From Bacteroidales bacterium (lineage in GTDB: Bacteria > Bacteroidota > Bacteroidia > Bacteroidales > ML635J-15): DNA of 64,000 nt. The notes under the pieces were generated by a model. That model was not told the origin of the DNA and ran no database searches. It saw only the letters and a program-made list of their open reading frames with translations. Numbering within the stretch: position 1 is the first letter of the stretch; every line of letters starts with the position of its first letter. Below are positions 51,958-60,168 of this stretch, in pieces. The translations under genes and the position numbers were made by a program. Where the stretch lies: contig JAFZWY010000054.1 of NCBI GenBank assembly GCA_017617125.1, forward strand, positions 1 through 64,000, written 5' to 3'.

Positions 51958-53112
51958 CTAATATGTAAAATTGCGGAAGTTGTAAATCCCTTCCAATTGT
52001 GATTCGCGAATTTCTTCACCATCGTACAAAACTGCAGATTCACGCACATTCCCGCCAAAAATCTTGCTGACAGCCCTTAGGTTCTCAAAGAAATTAGAAT
52101 TAAAAGTCCTTGATGATTTTATTTCATATAAACCAAATTCGTTTCCTTGTTGTTGCACGAGATCAACTTCGGTCCCTCGACTATCGCGGTAAAAATAGCA
52201 ATTAGGCAATTTGCCGGCGTTAAGGTTTGATTTGATAAATTCTGCTACAACAAGATTCTCGAAAATTGCCCCACGCAATGGGTGTGTTTCTAATTGTCTA
52301 GGGCTTTCTATTCCGAGTAAAAGACACAAAATTCCTGTGTCGTAGAAGTATATTTTGGGCGATTTTACCAGCCTTTTGCTGATGTTTGCATAAAATGGAG
52401 GCAATTTAAACACAATGTACGATGCTTCCAATACACTGAGCCATTCCTTAATTGTCGGTGCCGAAACTCCAGTTTCGTTTGATAGCGCAGCGAAATTGCA
52501 CTCAGAACCAACCCTTCCGGCACAGAGTCTGACGAATAGTTGAAATTGAGACAAGTCCTTGACCTTGATTAGCTGGTGCATATCGCGTTCAATGTAGGTG
52601 CTGTAATAATTTGAATATAGGCGCGTAGGTGGAGTTTCAAGTGTGTATGCTGCAGGATATAGTCCTTTGAATATAAGTTCATCTGTCGTCATTTCTGAAA
52701 TCGAACCAAAAACCTCCCCAATGCTAAATGGTGGCAATGTAAAAAGTGAGGCTCTTCCTGCTAACGACTGCGTAACATTCTGCAACATGCCGAAATTGTT
52801 ACTTCCAGTAAGTACAAAACGCTTGTCAGAGCCTTTGTCGACTGCCACCTGAATATACGAAAACAAGTCGGGCAAATGGTGTACTTCATCAATTATTACT
52901 CCGCCTTTTATGTTGTCAATAAACTTTTGCATATCGTCACGAATAATTTCCCTTGTCGGAATATTCTCAAGGTTTACATAATCGTAATCGGGAAAAAGCA
53001 TCCTGCAAAGCGTAGTTTTGCCAACCTGTCGCGACCCTGTGATGATTATTACTTTGTAGTATTGCAAATCGTTTTTTATTGATTCTGATATAGTTCGGTA
53101 TATATAATCCAT
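51958..53112 (-). CDS. AAA ATPase with DUF4143 domain
   Basis: This 384-residue protein has Walker A GSRQVGKTT (26-34), Walker B VIIDEVHHLPDLF, and FVLTGSNNFGML as sensor region. The C-terminal DUF4143 domain includes LPNCYFYRDSRGTEVDLV and the nuclease-like YEIKSSRTF. The start at 53112 (MDYIYRTISES) is chosen because the upstream ATG overlaps the -7 box. It is bracketed by 29-base direct repeats (53120-53148 and 51891-51919) and by hairpin-GAGCTAAAGGT repeats on both sides. The role of the family is unknown. Confidence 0.87.
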   Translation of the reverse strand: MDYIYRTISESIKNDLQYYKVIIITGSRQVGKTTLCRMLFPDYDYVNLENIPTREIIRDDMQKFIDNIKGGVIIDEVHHLPDLFSYIQVAVDKGSDKRFVLTGSNNFGMLQNVTQSLAGRASLFTLPPFSIGEVFGSISEMTTDELIFKGLYPAAYTLETPPTRLYSNYYSTYIERDMHQLIKVKDLSQFQLFVRLCAGRVGSECNFAALSNETGVSAPTIKEWLSVLEASYIVFKLPPFYANISKRLVKSPKIYFYDTGILCLLLGIESPRQLETHPLRGAIFENLVVAEFIKSNLNAGKLPNCYFYRDSRGTEVDLVQQQGNEFGLYEIKSSRTFNSNFFENLRAVSKIFGGNVRESAVLYDGEEIRESQLEGIYNFRNFTY

Positions 53113-53120
53113 AATCTGTA

Positions 53121-53153
53121 CAAAAATAAAGTTCAACTTTAGATTTGTGCAAA
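53121..53153 (-). promoter_or_regulatory. Promoter of the DUF4143 ATPase with palindrome in the spacer
   Basis: On the minus strand TTTG (53150-53153) is followed after 21 bases by TATTTTTG (53121-53128). The spacer holds AAAGTTGAACTTT, a likely repressor operator. The expected transcript start is only a few bases before the ATG at 53112. Confidence 0.75.
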
Positions 53154-53217
53154 AATAATATTATTTTCTGATATAGAGAAAGTTGAAAGGAAAATATTTT
53201 TAGAAAAATTATGTTGT

Positions 53218-53295
53218 ATCGGATTTATAGCGTAGGCTGTGTGCTAAAGGTTGCTGCTAAAGCAGCGAGTTAAAGGTTTCAAATCCGAAAGAACA
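53218..53295. repeat. Hairpin-GAGCTAAAGGT repeat element
   Basis: Arms TCGGATTT/AAATCCGA enclose a unit around AGCGTAGGCTGTGTGCTAAA and a unit GCTGC-TAAA-GCAGC-GAGTTAAAGGTTTC. It ends with the same GAAAGAACAG as the element at 51768-51848 and fills the gap between the ATPase and the HNH gene. Confidence 0.75.
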
Positions 53296-53324
53296 GGTTT
53301 GCCAAGTTTTTTTATGAATAATTC

Positions 53325-54407
53325 CTATTTTCCGCTTTTCCTTCTATTACATTCCTTGCATAACATCTGGCAATTTTCGGCGACAGTGTGACCGCCTTTG
53401 CTCCACGGAGTTATGTGGTCGGCCTCCATTTCTTCTATTTTGAAGATTTTGCCGCAGACTTTGCAATATCCGCCTTGTTTCTCATAAACTTCACGTTTGG
53501 TGTTGTCATCGAATGCACGAATGTCCAGATGGTGTTCATCGTGGTCGAAAACATAGGAGTAGATACCCTTTTTCTTTTTAACATCACTATCAGCCATTAA
53601 ATGGGCAACCTCTTTTTCCATTTCTACTGCATCCCAAACTCCAGTACCATACTTTTCGTACAAGTCTCCCCATTCAACGCCCTTCATTTCCTTGCGGTAC
53701 TTCGGGAAAATCGCCTTTACCCAGTTTATCACGCTGTTGAAATAGTTCCACAATGCAATGGCGTTTGGGTCGTGCTGATGGTTGCCCATATACACCTCGA
53801 TGTTGCCCTTTGAAATCCACGAAATTGCAGTTTCGAGATATTCCTGACGAATTGCGGAACCCGACAGATAGTCGCTACCGATTTTAGCAGCTGGCGCACC
53901 ATTCTTGCTGAAATACCGCTTTGCATCGCTCACCCACGAACCGGCATACACGGCGTTGCGCAATTCCTGATCGGTAAGTTCTTCGCCAGCTATATTGATG
54001 GTCTTGAACCACTTGAGTTTTTCGCTGTCGGTTCCGCTACAGATGTAAACCTGCAATTCGTAGTCAAGGATTTTTTTCTTTTCGTCAGGCTGAAGGTTGT
54101 GGAAATAGCGCATAGTGAAAGCGAAATCGCCGTTCACATACTGGCAAATCGAAATCGTACGCTGCTGACCGTCAATTATTTCAAAAGTTCCGTCCTCGCG
54201 TGTAGCCCAGTACATCACATTGAGCGGGAAACCTTGTGTGAGCGTATCGATTACAGCATCGCGCTGCTTGTCCTTATACACGAATTCGCGCTGGTATGGC
54301 GGACGGACATCCAATTTTCCACCGTAGGCGCAAACACCTTTTTCGGCATTGTCGGCATAGCCGTTTGTTAAATCTCGAACTGTGATTTTGTGTAATTCTA
54401 TCTGCAT
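53325..54407 (-). CDS. DUF262-HNH protein, probable nuclease partner of the methylase
   Basis: The 360-residue protein has an N-terminal DUF262 (ParB/Srx-like) domain with PPYQREFVY and IDGQQRTISI (D79, Q81-R83). A helical middle part follows, and a C-terminal HNH domain holds CKVC (C315, C318), DH (330-331), H340, N345 and CKEC (C350, C353). DUF262 is found in GmrS-type and related restriction proteins, where it hydrolyses nucleotide, while HNH is a metal-dependent endonuclease fold. It lies 66 bases after an EcoRI-type methylase gene on the same strand, so a restriction-modification role is inferred. Confidence 0.85.
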   Translation of the reverse strand: MQIELHKITVRDLTNGYADNAEKGVCAYGGKLDVRPPYQREFVYKDKQRDAVIDTLTQGFPLNVMYWATREDGTFEIIDGQQRTISICQYVNGDFAFTMRYFHNLQPDEKKKILDYELQVYICSGTDSEKLKWFKTINIAGEELTDQELRNAVYAGSWVSDAKRYFSKNGAPAAKIGSDYLSGSAIRQEYLETAISWISKGNIEVYMGNHQHDPNAIALWNYFNSVINWVKAIFPKYRKEMKGVEWGDLYEKYGTGVWDAVEMEKEVAHLMADSDVKKKKGIYSYVFDHDEHHLDIRAFDDNTKREVYEKQGGYCKVCGKIFKIEEMEADHITPWSKGGHTVAENCQMLCKECNRRKSGK

Positions 54408-54433
54408 ATTGTATTGTTTTTATTGTTTTCTGT

Positions 54434-54459
54434 GTAGTCGTTGCACGCAACGACTCTAC
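54434..54459. repeat. GTAG-foot hairpin, AGTCGTTGC type
   Basis: GTAGTCGTTGC, AC, GCAACGACT, CTAC, between the methylase and the HNH gene. It is one of four related copies in the window. Confidence 0.7.
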
Positions 54460-54473
54460 AGAAATTCTCATTA

Positions 54474-55622
54474 TCATTTATTATCTTCACTAGGCTCTGC
54501 CGCCATCGACATTTGCGATTCTTCCTGTGTGTAAGGTATGCTTTGGGTACGGCGACGGATAAGCACTCTTGTATATGTAGCTTTTCCATTCAAAACAGGT
54601 GTTCCGAGACCTCCGCCATATTTTATATTTGGATTAAAACCAAGTGCTTGTAACAAATCTTTTGGTGCATTCGCATAAGTGTTCCCAGAAGCTTGCCAAA
54701 TAATCTCAAATTGAGTTGGGTTATATTTATCTAAAAATGTAATTGGGACGCCCATTACACCATAATAATCACACGGAATATCTGTATATGTCTTCACTTC
54801 TATTGCATCATAATTATCATATTTCGGATACTCTTCAGGAGTATAATGTTTATAAAGTACTAGCTCTTCCATATGCTTTTTCACAGGCAAATTTGTGTAC
54901 CAACATGAGGTGGAGACACGAGCCATTTTTTTGCCATTTTCCATGTGATGATATTTTTCAAAACTATCAGGGACGTAAAAAAACATTCCAGTATTGAAAT
55001 GTGTATATCCAGTGCGTATTCTATCCTTCATAAACATGCGAAAAACCTCTTTACATACTAATGTGTTAGTATTACCCATAATAATGAAATCCTTGTTATA
55101 AAAATCCAATTGAGCGACATATTCTCTAAATAGTGAGAAAGGAGGATTAGTAACAACAATATCAGATTGCTTTAAAAGCTCAACACATTCATCCGAACGA
55201 AAATCACCATTCCCTTTCAGAATCGTAATTACATTCTTGTCATTTTTTAGCAGGTATTGAACATCTGAAAGATTGATTGCGCCATCACCATTTTCATCTT
55301 TAACTTCAGTAATCTCAACTTTATATGCCGTTTTTTGTGGTTCTTTTATCTCGTCACCAAAATCAAGCATCAACTCATTTCCTGAAACAGGTGAGCCATT
55401 ATAACAGGTCGCAATTAATTTCTTCAATTTTAATGCATTAAAATTTAGTGCGAAATACTTGAAAAAATTGCTTTCATAAGGATCATCACAATTACAAAAC
55501 ACGATTTTATCACGAAAGAAAGGCTTATAATTCCTAAGTTCCAATTCGATATCCGATAGTTGTGTATAAAATTCATCTTTTTTTGCTCTCGCAGCCGCAT
55601 GCAAATCAGTATTACCTGCCAT
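54474..55622 (-). CDS. Adenine-specific DNA methyltransferase, EcoRI family
   Basis: This 382-residue protein is similar to the EcoRI modification methylase family. It begins MAGNTDLHAAARAKKDEFYT, as in the family, with the SAM-binding region IVFCNCDDPYESNFFKYF (40-57) and catalytic NPPF (159-162) in DIVVTNPPFSLFREYV, typical of N6-adenine methylation. GMFFYVPDSFEKYHHMENG and YWYTNLPVKK-type segments follow. No EcoRI-like nuclease is adjacent; the partner is instead a DUF262-HNH protein. The recognition site cannot be read from the sequence. A long folded leader precedes it. Confidence 0.87.
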   Translation of the reverse strand: MAGNTDLHAAARAKKDEFYTQLSDIELELRNYKPFFRDKIVFCNCDDPYESNFFKYFALNFNALKLKKLIATCYNGSPVSGNELMLDFGDEIKEPQKTAYKVEITEVKDENGDGAINLSDVQYLLKNDKNVITILKGNGDFRSDECVELLKQSDIVVTNPPFSLFREYVAQLDFYNKDFIIMGNTNTLVCKEVFRMFMKDRIRTGYTHFNTGMFFYVPDSFEKYHHMENGKKMARVSTSCWYTNLPVKKHMEELVLYKHYTPEEYPKYDNYDAIEVKTYTDIPCDYYGVMGVPITFLDKYNPTQFEIIWQASGNTYANAPKDLLQALGFNPNIKYGGGLGTPVLNGKATYTRVLIRRRTQSIPYTQEESQMSMAAEPSEDNK

Positions 55623-55626
55623 ATCC

Positions 55627-55842
55627 GATTGATAGTTTTTGCAATGCTATCAATCACTTACCGGCAAAAGAAAGGTGCGAGCCTTTCTATCGCATTCACG
55701 AGGAGCGTCGGATGAACCCCGTTACCTACCTAGATTAGCTCACACCTAATTCGTGTGAGCATCAACTAAATGGTAGGTAACGGAACCTTAGCTTCCGTGA
55801 AATTGCTTTATCCGATATTTTCAATCATCAGTTTCCGACGCT
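55627..55842 (-). ncRNA. Strongly folded leader or element before the methylase
   Basis: Perfect stems seen are GATTGATAG/CTATCAATC (55627-55635, 55647-55655) and GAAAGG/CCTTTC (55670-55675, 55682-55687). Three nested stems follow: AGCGTCGGA/TCCGACGCT (55704-55712, 55834-55842), CCGTTACCTACC/GGTAGGTAACGG (55719-55730, 55772-55783) and GCTCACAC/GTGTGAGC (55738-55745, 55753-55760). A -7-like TATTTTTG lies at 55948-55955 (minus). No tRNA or known riboswitch pattern was recognised. Confidence 0.5.
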
Positions 55843-56055
55843 TTTGATTTAAATGCGAATAATAGCTAATGCTTTGGTTAATAATATTTTAATTTATTTA
55901 CTTCAAAAATTTCGTTTTTTAGTTAATACCTTAATTGTTTAGATTGCCAAAAATAGAAAAAATATTTGATTCCTCCACGACAATACCCAGCCGAAACATT
56001 TTTCAAAAAAATAAAAAATAATTTAGACTACGCAACTAGGTTGCGCAGTGGCATA

Positions 56056-56100
56056 CGGAATGTCGCTTAAGGGCAACGAGCTAAAGGTTTCAAATCCGAA
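56056..56100. repeat. Partial hairpin-GAGCTAAAGGT repeat
   Basis: A degenerate hairpin (TCGCTTAAGGGCAAC) is followed by GAGCTAAAGGTTTCAAATCC, the most isolated copy of the family. It lies just behind cutC. The rest of the gap 55843-56055 is AT-rich without visible features. Confidence 0.6.
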
Positions 56101-56132
56101 TGGACGTAATGCCATTTATCTTCTGAATAATC

Positions 56133-56849
56133 TTATTTTGCTTGTTTTGCGTTTCCAACAAACCTTTTAACTTCTTCGAGGTTGGTTTCCATGTAGCGGC
56201 TCGAGTCCTCGATGTTGGTCTTCTGCGGATTCTCTACGGTATGCTTGCACGACGAATGTACTTCGCTTACACCAGTCGTCCGTATTAGATCGGCAACATT
56301 CTGCGAATTTACACCGCTGCCAGCAAGGATTTTTATGCGTCCGTTGGCTAATTTTTGTATTTCACGCAGGTTGTCGGCTCCTTCGGGTGCGGTTTTGCGC
56401 TGACCGGATGTCAGAATTCGGTCGCAGCCGCATTCGATGATTTGTTCCAATGCTATACGCCAATCTCTGCAACGGTCGAAGGCGCGATGGAAAGTTACTT
56501 CCATAGGATGGGCGAGCTTTACGATTTCTGCGGTGCGTTTTGTGTCAATGTCGAGGTTCTTGTCGAGGAATCCGACGACAACTCCATGAACACCAAGTTC
56601 TCTGCATATCAGTACATCTTCCTTGATGGCTTCGTACTCGGCATCGTTGTAGCAGAAATCGCCCGGACGTGGCCTTATAAGTACCATTGTCTTGAGCGAA
56701 AGTTTTTCTGCACAATATTTTATTGCTGCATACGATGGGGTAGTGCCGCCTTCGTTAAGGTTCTGACAAAGTTCTATGCGGTCGGCTCCGCCTTTTTCGG
56801 CGTTTATTGCCGACTGAACCGAATTGGCGCAAATTTCAACTTCTATCAT
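56133..56849 (-). CDS. cutC: CutC family protein
   Basis: The 238-residue TIM-barrel protein belongs to the CutC family, named for copper homeostasis though its enzymatic role is uncertain. Family landmarks are EICANSVQSAINAEKGGADRI (5-25), LNEGGTTPS, MVLIRPRPGDFCY, VVGFLDKNLDID, VTFHRAFD and ILTSGQRKTAPEG. It is the last gene of a unit with a glycosyltransferase and mannose-1-phosphate guanylyltransferase, 6 bases after the former. Confidence 0.93.
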   Translation of the reverse strand: MIEVEICANSVQSAINAEKGGADRIELCQNLNEGGTTPSYAAIKYCAEKLSLKTMVLIRPRPGDFCYNDAEYEAIKEDVLICRELGVHGVVVGFLDKNLDIDTKRTAEIVKLAHPMEVTFHRAFDRCRDWRIALEQIIECGCDRILTSGQRKTAPEGADNLREIQKLANGRIKILAGSGVNSQNVADLIRTTGVSEVHSSCKHTVENPQKTNIEDSSRYMETNLEEVKRFVGNAKQAK

Positions 56850-56855
56850 AGTGTT

Positions 56856-58004
56856 TTATTTTGTTGGTTCTAAACAATCTCCGTACAATTTCACAATCTT
56901 TGCCGTCATTATGCTCCATGCGTACTTACCTTTTTCGGTGCGGACGGCTTGGGCGAATTCTGTACTGCGTTCTTTATCAAAGAAGTCGCAAAGTGCATCA
57001 GCAATCTCATCTGCCTTTGGTTCAACCACATATCCGCTTTTGCCATTGATGACGATTTCGCCAAGTCCGCCGACATTGGTTACGAGCATCGGCTTCTCGA
57101 AATGGAAAGCAATCTGCGTAACTCCGCTTTGCGTTGCCGACTTGTAGGTCTGTGCAATTATGTCGGCTGCCGAAAAATAAAGGTTTACCTTGTCATCGGG
57201 AATAAACTCGTTGTGTATGATGATTTTGTCTTCGATTCCTAAGTCGGAAATCTGTTTGCGGTAAATGTTTTCGTCCAGATAGAATTCGCCGGCAACAATC
57301 AGTTTTATGTTCGAATCCTTTATGCGAGTGTCGGCAAAAGCTTGCAATAGCAAGTCGAGTCCTTTGTAGGCGCGGACAAGCCCGAAAAACAAAACATATT
57401 TGCAATTCTGGTCGAGTCCAAGTTTTTGCAAGGCTTCGTTGCGGTCAAGGCGGATGCCATAGTGGTCGTAGATAGGATGCGGCGAAAATGTCCGAGGTTT
57501 GTCCTTCTTGTCGAACTTGCCGATATCATCAGTTACCGATTTCGACAGGGCGATGAATCCGTCCATCGACTTCACAAAATATGGTGGCAGAATCTTGTCC
57601 AGGATGTTCTGCTCGTGCGGTATCATATTGTGGACTAGTGCAATGCACTTTGTCTTGCCGTTGCGGTGGACAATGCGTGCAATCTTTCCAAAACTTGGTG
57701 CCATAAACGACATCCAGTAGCAGAAAATTACCATGTCGGCATTCTTATCGCGGATTTCGCGTCCGACTTTCATCCAGTTGAATGGATTTATGGAACTTAT
57801 CCGGCGAACAATGTTGAGGTTTTGCGGCTTTGGCGAATCGGTAAACTGTGTCTTGCCTGGGAAGAGAAACGACGGATATTGCAGCGTGAAAGTTACAATT
57901 TCAACATCGTGACCTTCTGCGACAAATTCTGATGCCAGACGTTCGTTGAAACTTGCCAGTCCGCCACGATAAGGGTGTGCGCTACCTACAATTATGATTT
58001 TCAT
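56856..58004 (-). CDS. Glycosyltransferase family 4 protein
   Basis: This 382-residue GT-B fold enzyme has the N-terminal glycine-rich loop HPYRGGLASFNERLA (10-24), FFGLVRAYKGLDLLL at the domain join, and the C-terminal donor-site segment QSGVTQIAFHFEKPMLVTNVGG with the EIV ending. Donor and acceptor sugars cannot be assigned, but the neighbour at 58018-59103 makes GDP-mannose, so a mannosyl donor is plausible. It is cytoplasmic and likely acts in surface-glycan synthesis. It starts 13 bases after the guanylyltransferase gene. Confidence 0.88.
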   Translation of the reverse strand: MKIIIVGSAHPYRGGLASFNERLASEFVAEGHDVEIVTFTLQYPSFLFPGKTQFTDSPKPQNLNIVRRISSINPFNWMKVGREIRDKNADMVIFCYWMSFMAPSFGKIARIVHRNGKTKCIALVHNMIPHEQNILDKILPPYFVKSMDGFIALSKSVTDDIGKFDKKDKPRTFSPHPIYDHYGIRLDRNEALQKLGLDQNCKYVLFFGLVRAYKGLDLLLQAFADTRIKDSNIKLIVAGEFYLDENIYRKQISDLGIEDKIIIHNEFIPDDKVNLYFSAADIIAQTYKSATQSGVTQIAFHFEKPMLVTNVGGLGEIVINGKSGYVVEPKADEIADALCDFFDKERSTEFAQAVRTEKGKYAWSIMTAKIVKLYGDCLEPTK

Positions 58005-58017
58005 AGCGCTTGCAAGT

Positions 58018-59103
58018 CTATTTTATTCCTTCGCCGAACTTTACCTTGGCGTCGTTGAGCATTTCGGTAAGCGTCTGTTCGTTTTCGCGCTTGCAAATCA
58101 GCAATGCCTTGTCGGTATCGACGACGATGAAGTCGTTGAGGTCGCGGATAATGGCAACTTTCTTGTCGCCCTGTACGTTCACGTAGTTGCCGTTCGAGTT
58201 GGCGAACAAGGTGTTCTTGTAAAGGTCGGAATTGCCGTTTTCGTCGCGATCGGCAATGGTATAGAGCGAATTCCACGTTCCAAGGTCAGACCAACCGAAG
58301 TTTGTCTGCATAACGTAAACGTTTGGTTCTTTTTCCATTACGCCGAAGTCGATTGAAATGCTTTTTGCACCAGAATAAATTTCGGTTATGGTTTCTTTTT
58401 CGCGTGGTGTGTTGAAATTCTTGATTCCTTCCGAGAAAAGCGAGTACAATTCCTTTAGGTGACGCTTGATGGCATCGCGAATTGAAGTCTGTTTCCAGAG
58501 GAAAATACCTGAGTTCCAAAGGAAATCGCCACTTTCGAGGAAGAATTTTGCAAGTTCGAGCTGTGGTTTTTCTGTGAAGGTCTTCACTGGGATAAACTTC
58601 TGGTTTTCGGCATTTTCCGACATCTGAATGTAACCATAACCCGTTGCAGGACGGTTAGGCGTGATGCCGAGCGTAAGCAGTGCGTTGCTTTCGGTGACGA
58701 ACTCAAGACCCTCGGTGATGTTGTCGAGGAAAAGGTCCTCATTGAGTATCAGATGGTCGGCTGGAGTAACAACGATTTTTGCATCTGGATTTTTCAGTCC
58801 GATTTTGCAGTTGGCGTACATGATGCAGGGCGCGGTGTTGCGACGCATCGGTTCGCCGAGAATGTTCTCTACGGGAACTTTCGGCAACTGTTCGCGCACT
58901 ATGTTGATGTATTCCTCGTTGGTTACGACATATATGTTTTCGTCGGGTATAATCTTTGTGAAACGGTCGAAAGTCTGCTGTATGAGTGTGCGTCCAACGC
59001 CAAGAATGTCAATGAATTGCTTTGGCATGTTCGAACGGCTTACCGGCCAGAAACGGCTTCCGATGCCACCTGCCATTATCACGCAGTAGTATGTTTTGTC
59101 CAT
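58018..59103 (-). CDS. manC: Mannose-1-phosphate guanylyltransferase
   Basis: The 361-residue enzyme is predicted to make GDP-mannose from mannose 1-phosphate and GTP. Family motifs are IMAGGIGSRFWPVSR (nucleotide-binding loop), MPKQFIDILG, ILGEPMRRNTAPC, TPADHLI, FTEKPQLELA and FLWNSGIFLW. It lacks the C-terminal isomerase domain of bifunctional forms. The frame is open well upstream, through a REP-like hairpin, but the start MDKTYYCVIMAGG at 59103 is chosen; 59112 is also possible. It is first in the unit with the glycosyltransferase and cutC. Confidence 0.92.
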   Translation of the reverse strand: MDKTYYCVIMAGGIGSRFWPVSRSNMPKQFIDILGVGRTLIQQTFDRFTKIIPDENIYVVTNEEYINIVREQLPKVPVENILGEPMRRNTAPCIMYANCKIGLKNPDAKIVVTPADHLILNEDLFLDNITEGLEFVTESNALLTLGITPNRPATGYGYIQMSENAENQKFIPVKTFTEKPQLELAKFFLESGDFLWNSGIFLWKQTSIRDAIKRHLKELYSLFSEGIKNFNTPREKETITEIYSGAKSISIDFGVMEKEPNVYVMQTNFGWSDLGTWNSLYTIADRDENGNSDLYKNTLFANSNGNYVNVQGDKKVAIIRDLNDFIVVDTDKALLICKRENEQTLTEMLNDAKVKFGEGIK

Positions 59104-59220
59104 TGTGTGCATAGTGAATCTCGTTTTTTTATTATTCTGCAAAGTAACAACAAATATTTGGGATAGGCGAATTAAATTCAAATGATTTGAAAATTCAAAA
59201 ATTTGATGATTTGATGATTG

Positions 59221-59247
59221 TGTAGTCGTTGCGTGCAACGACTACAC
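59221..59247. repeat. GTAG-foot hairpin, AGTCGTTGC type
   Basis: TGTAGTCGTTGC-GT-GCAACGACTACA has a perfect 12-base stem and is the cleanest copy of the type. The rest of the gap 59104-59424 has a small CAGCAT-A-ATGCTG palindrome at about 59301 and the mlaE promoter. Confidence 0.75.
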
Positions 59248-59395
59248 AATGCAGAAAATTAAAATGCATTAATCTGTTGATTATCATAGATTATGTTTGC
59301 AGCATAATGCTGTCAGCATAATTTGTTTTGGAACAGAAATTCTAAAAAAAACTCTTCTACCAAACATTTTTCTTCTTCAATTCAAAATACTTGAC

Positions 59396-59403
59396 TACCT
59401 TTG
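59396..59403 (+). promoter_or_regulatory. Candidate -7 box of the mla operon
   Basis: TACCTTTG matches TAnnTTTG, 21 bases before the mlaE ATG. A -33 TTTG is not clear. Confidence 0.5.
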
Positions 59404-59424
59404 TACTTTCGTTGAGACGACTAT

Positions 59425-60168
59425 ATGAATTTGTTCGTAACAATAGGTAAATACTTCTCGCTGATGGGGTCGGTGTTTTCGAAGCCTGTCAGCCGAAAGA
59501 TATTTTTCCGCAGATTACTGGCTGAAATAGAGCAGATTGGTATCGATTCGGTGGGAATCGTCTGCATAGTTTCGGTGTTCATGGGTGCGGTGCTTACCAT
59601 TCAGATGGGCATCAACTTCGAGTCGCCGATTATCCCGCGCTACATCATAGGTCTTAGCACCCGAGATTCGATGATTCTCGAATTTTCGAGTACCATCGTC
59701 TGCCTGATTCTGTCGGGACGAGTCGGTTCAAACATCGCTTCCGAAATAGGTACCATGCGTATCACAGAGCAGATTGATGCCCTCGAAATTATGGGTGTTA
59801 ATAGTGCCAACTACCTGATTCTGCCGAAGATAATCGCCGCATTCATTACTTTCCCGTTCCTTGCTTTGCTCAGCATCATACTCGGTATAGCAGGCGGTTG
59901 CTTCATCGCGTTCACAATGTCCGACATTGTTACGGTTGCCGATTATATTTACGGTCTGCACTATGCGTTTGTGCCGTTCTATGTCACATACACCGTGATA
60001 AAAATCGCTGTTTTCGCAATCCTTATCACTTCGATTTCGGCATTTTTCGGTTACTATACCGAAGGCGGTGCTCTTGAAGTCGGTAAAAGCAGTACCAAGG
60101 CTGTGGTTTACAGTATTATAGCAGTTCTTTTGTTCAATCTTATACTAACACAGGTCTTACTCACATGA
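59425..60168 (+). CDS. mlaE: MlaE-type ABC lipid transporter permease
   Basis: This 247-residue inner-membrane permease belongs to the Mla/VacJ phospholipid transport family. MlaE landmarks are QIGIDSVGIVCIVSVFMGAVL, GRVGSNIASEIGTMRITEQIDALEIMG, and the C-terminal ISAFFGYYTEGGALEVGKSST. It is predicted to move phospholipids between inner and outer membranes with the ATPase encoded next (MlaF, 4-base overlap). The MlaD substrate-binding gene is not visible here. Confidence 0.93.
   Translation: MNLFVTIGKYFSLMGSVFSKPVSRKIFFRRLLAEIEQIGIDSVGIVCIVSVFMGAVLTIQMGINFESPIIPRYIIGLSTRDSMILEFSSTIVCLILSGRVGSNIASEIGTMRITEQIDALEIMGVNSANYLILPKIIAAFITFPFLALLSIILGIAGGCFIAFTMSDIVTVADYIYGLHYAFVPFYVTYTVIKIAVFAILITSISAFFGYYTEGGALEVGKSSTKAVVYSIIAVLLFNLILTQVLLT

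Noticed and set aside
51663..52058. Open frame on the minus strand behind the third DUF4143 ATPase
   Set aside because: It is built from the hairpin-GAGCTAAAGGT repeats and the ATPase 3' end in another frame, and has no conserved content.
55627..55842. tRNA gene or known riboswitch
   Set aside because: No cloverleaf with a T-loop motif and no conserved riboswitch core was found, only perfect nested stems.
59104..59238. N-terminal extension of manC
   Set aside because: The frame is open through a REP-like hairpin, and the extension has no family similarity. The start at 59103 matches the family.
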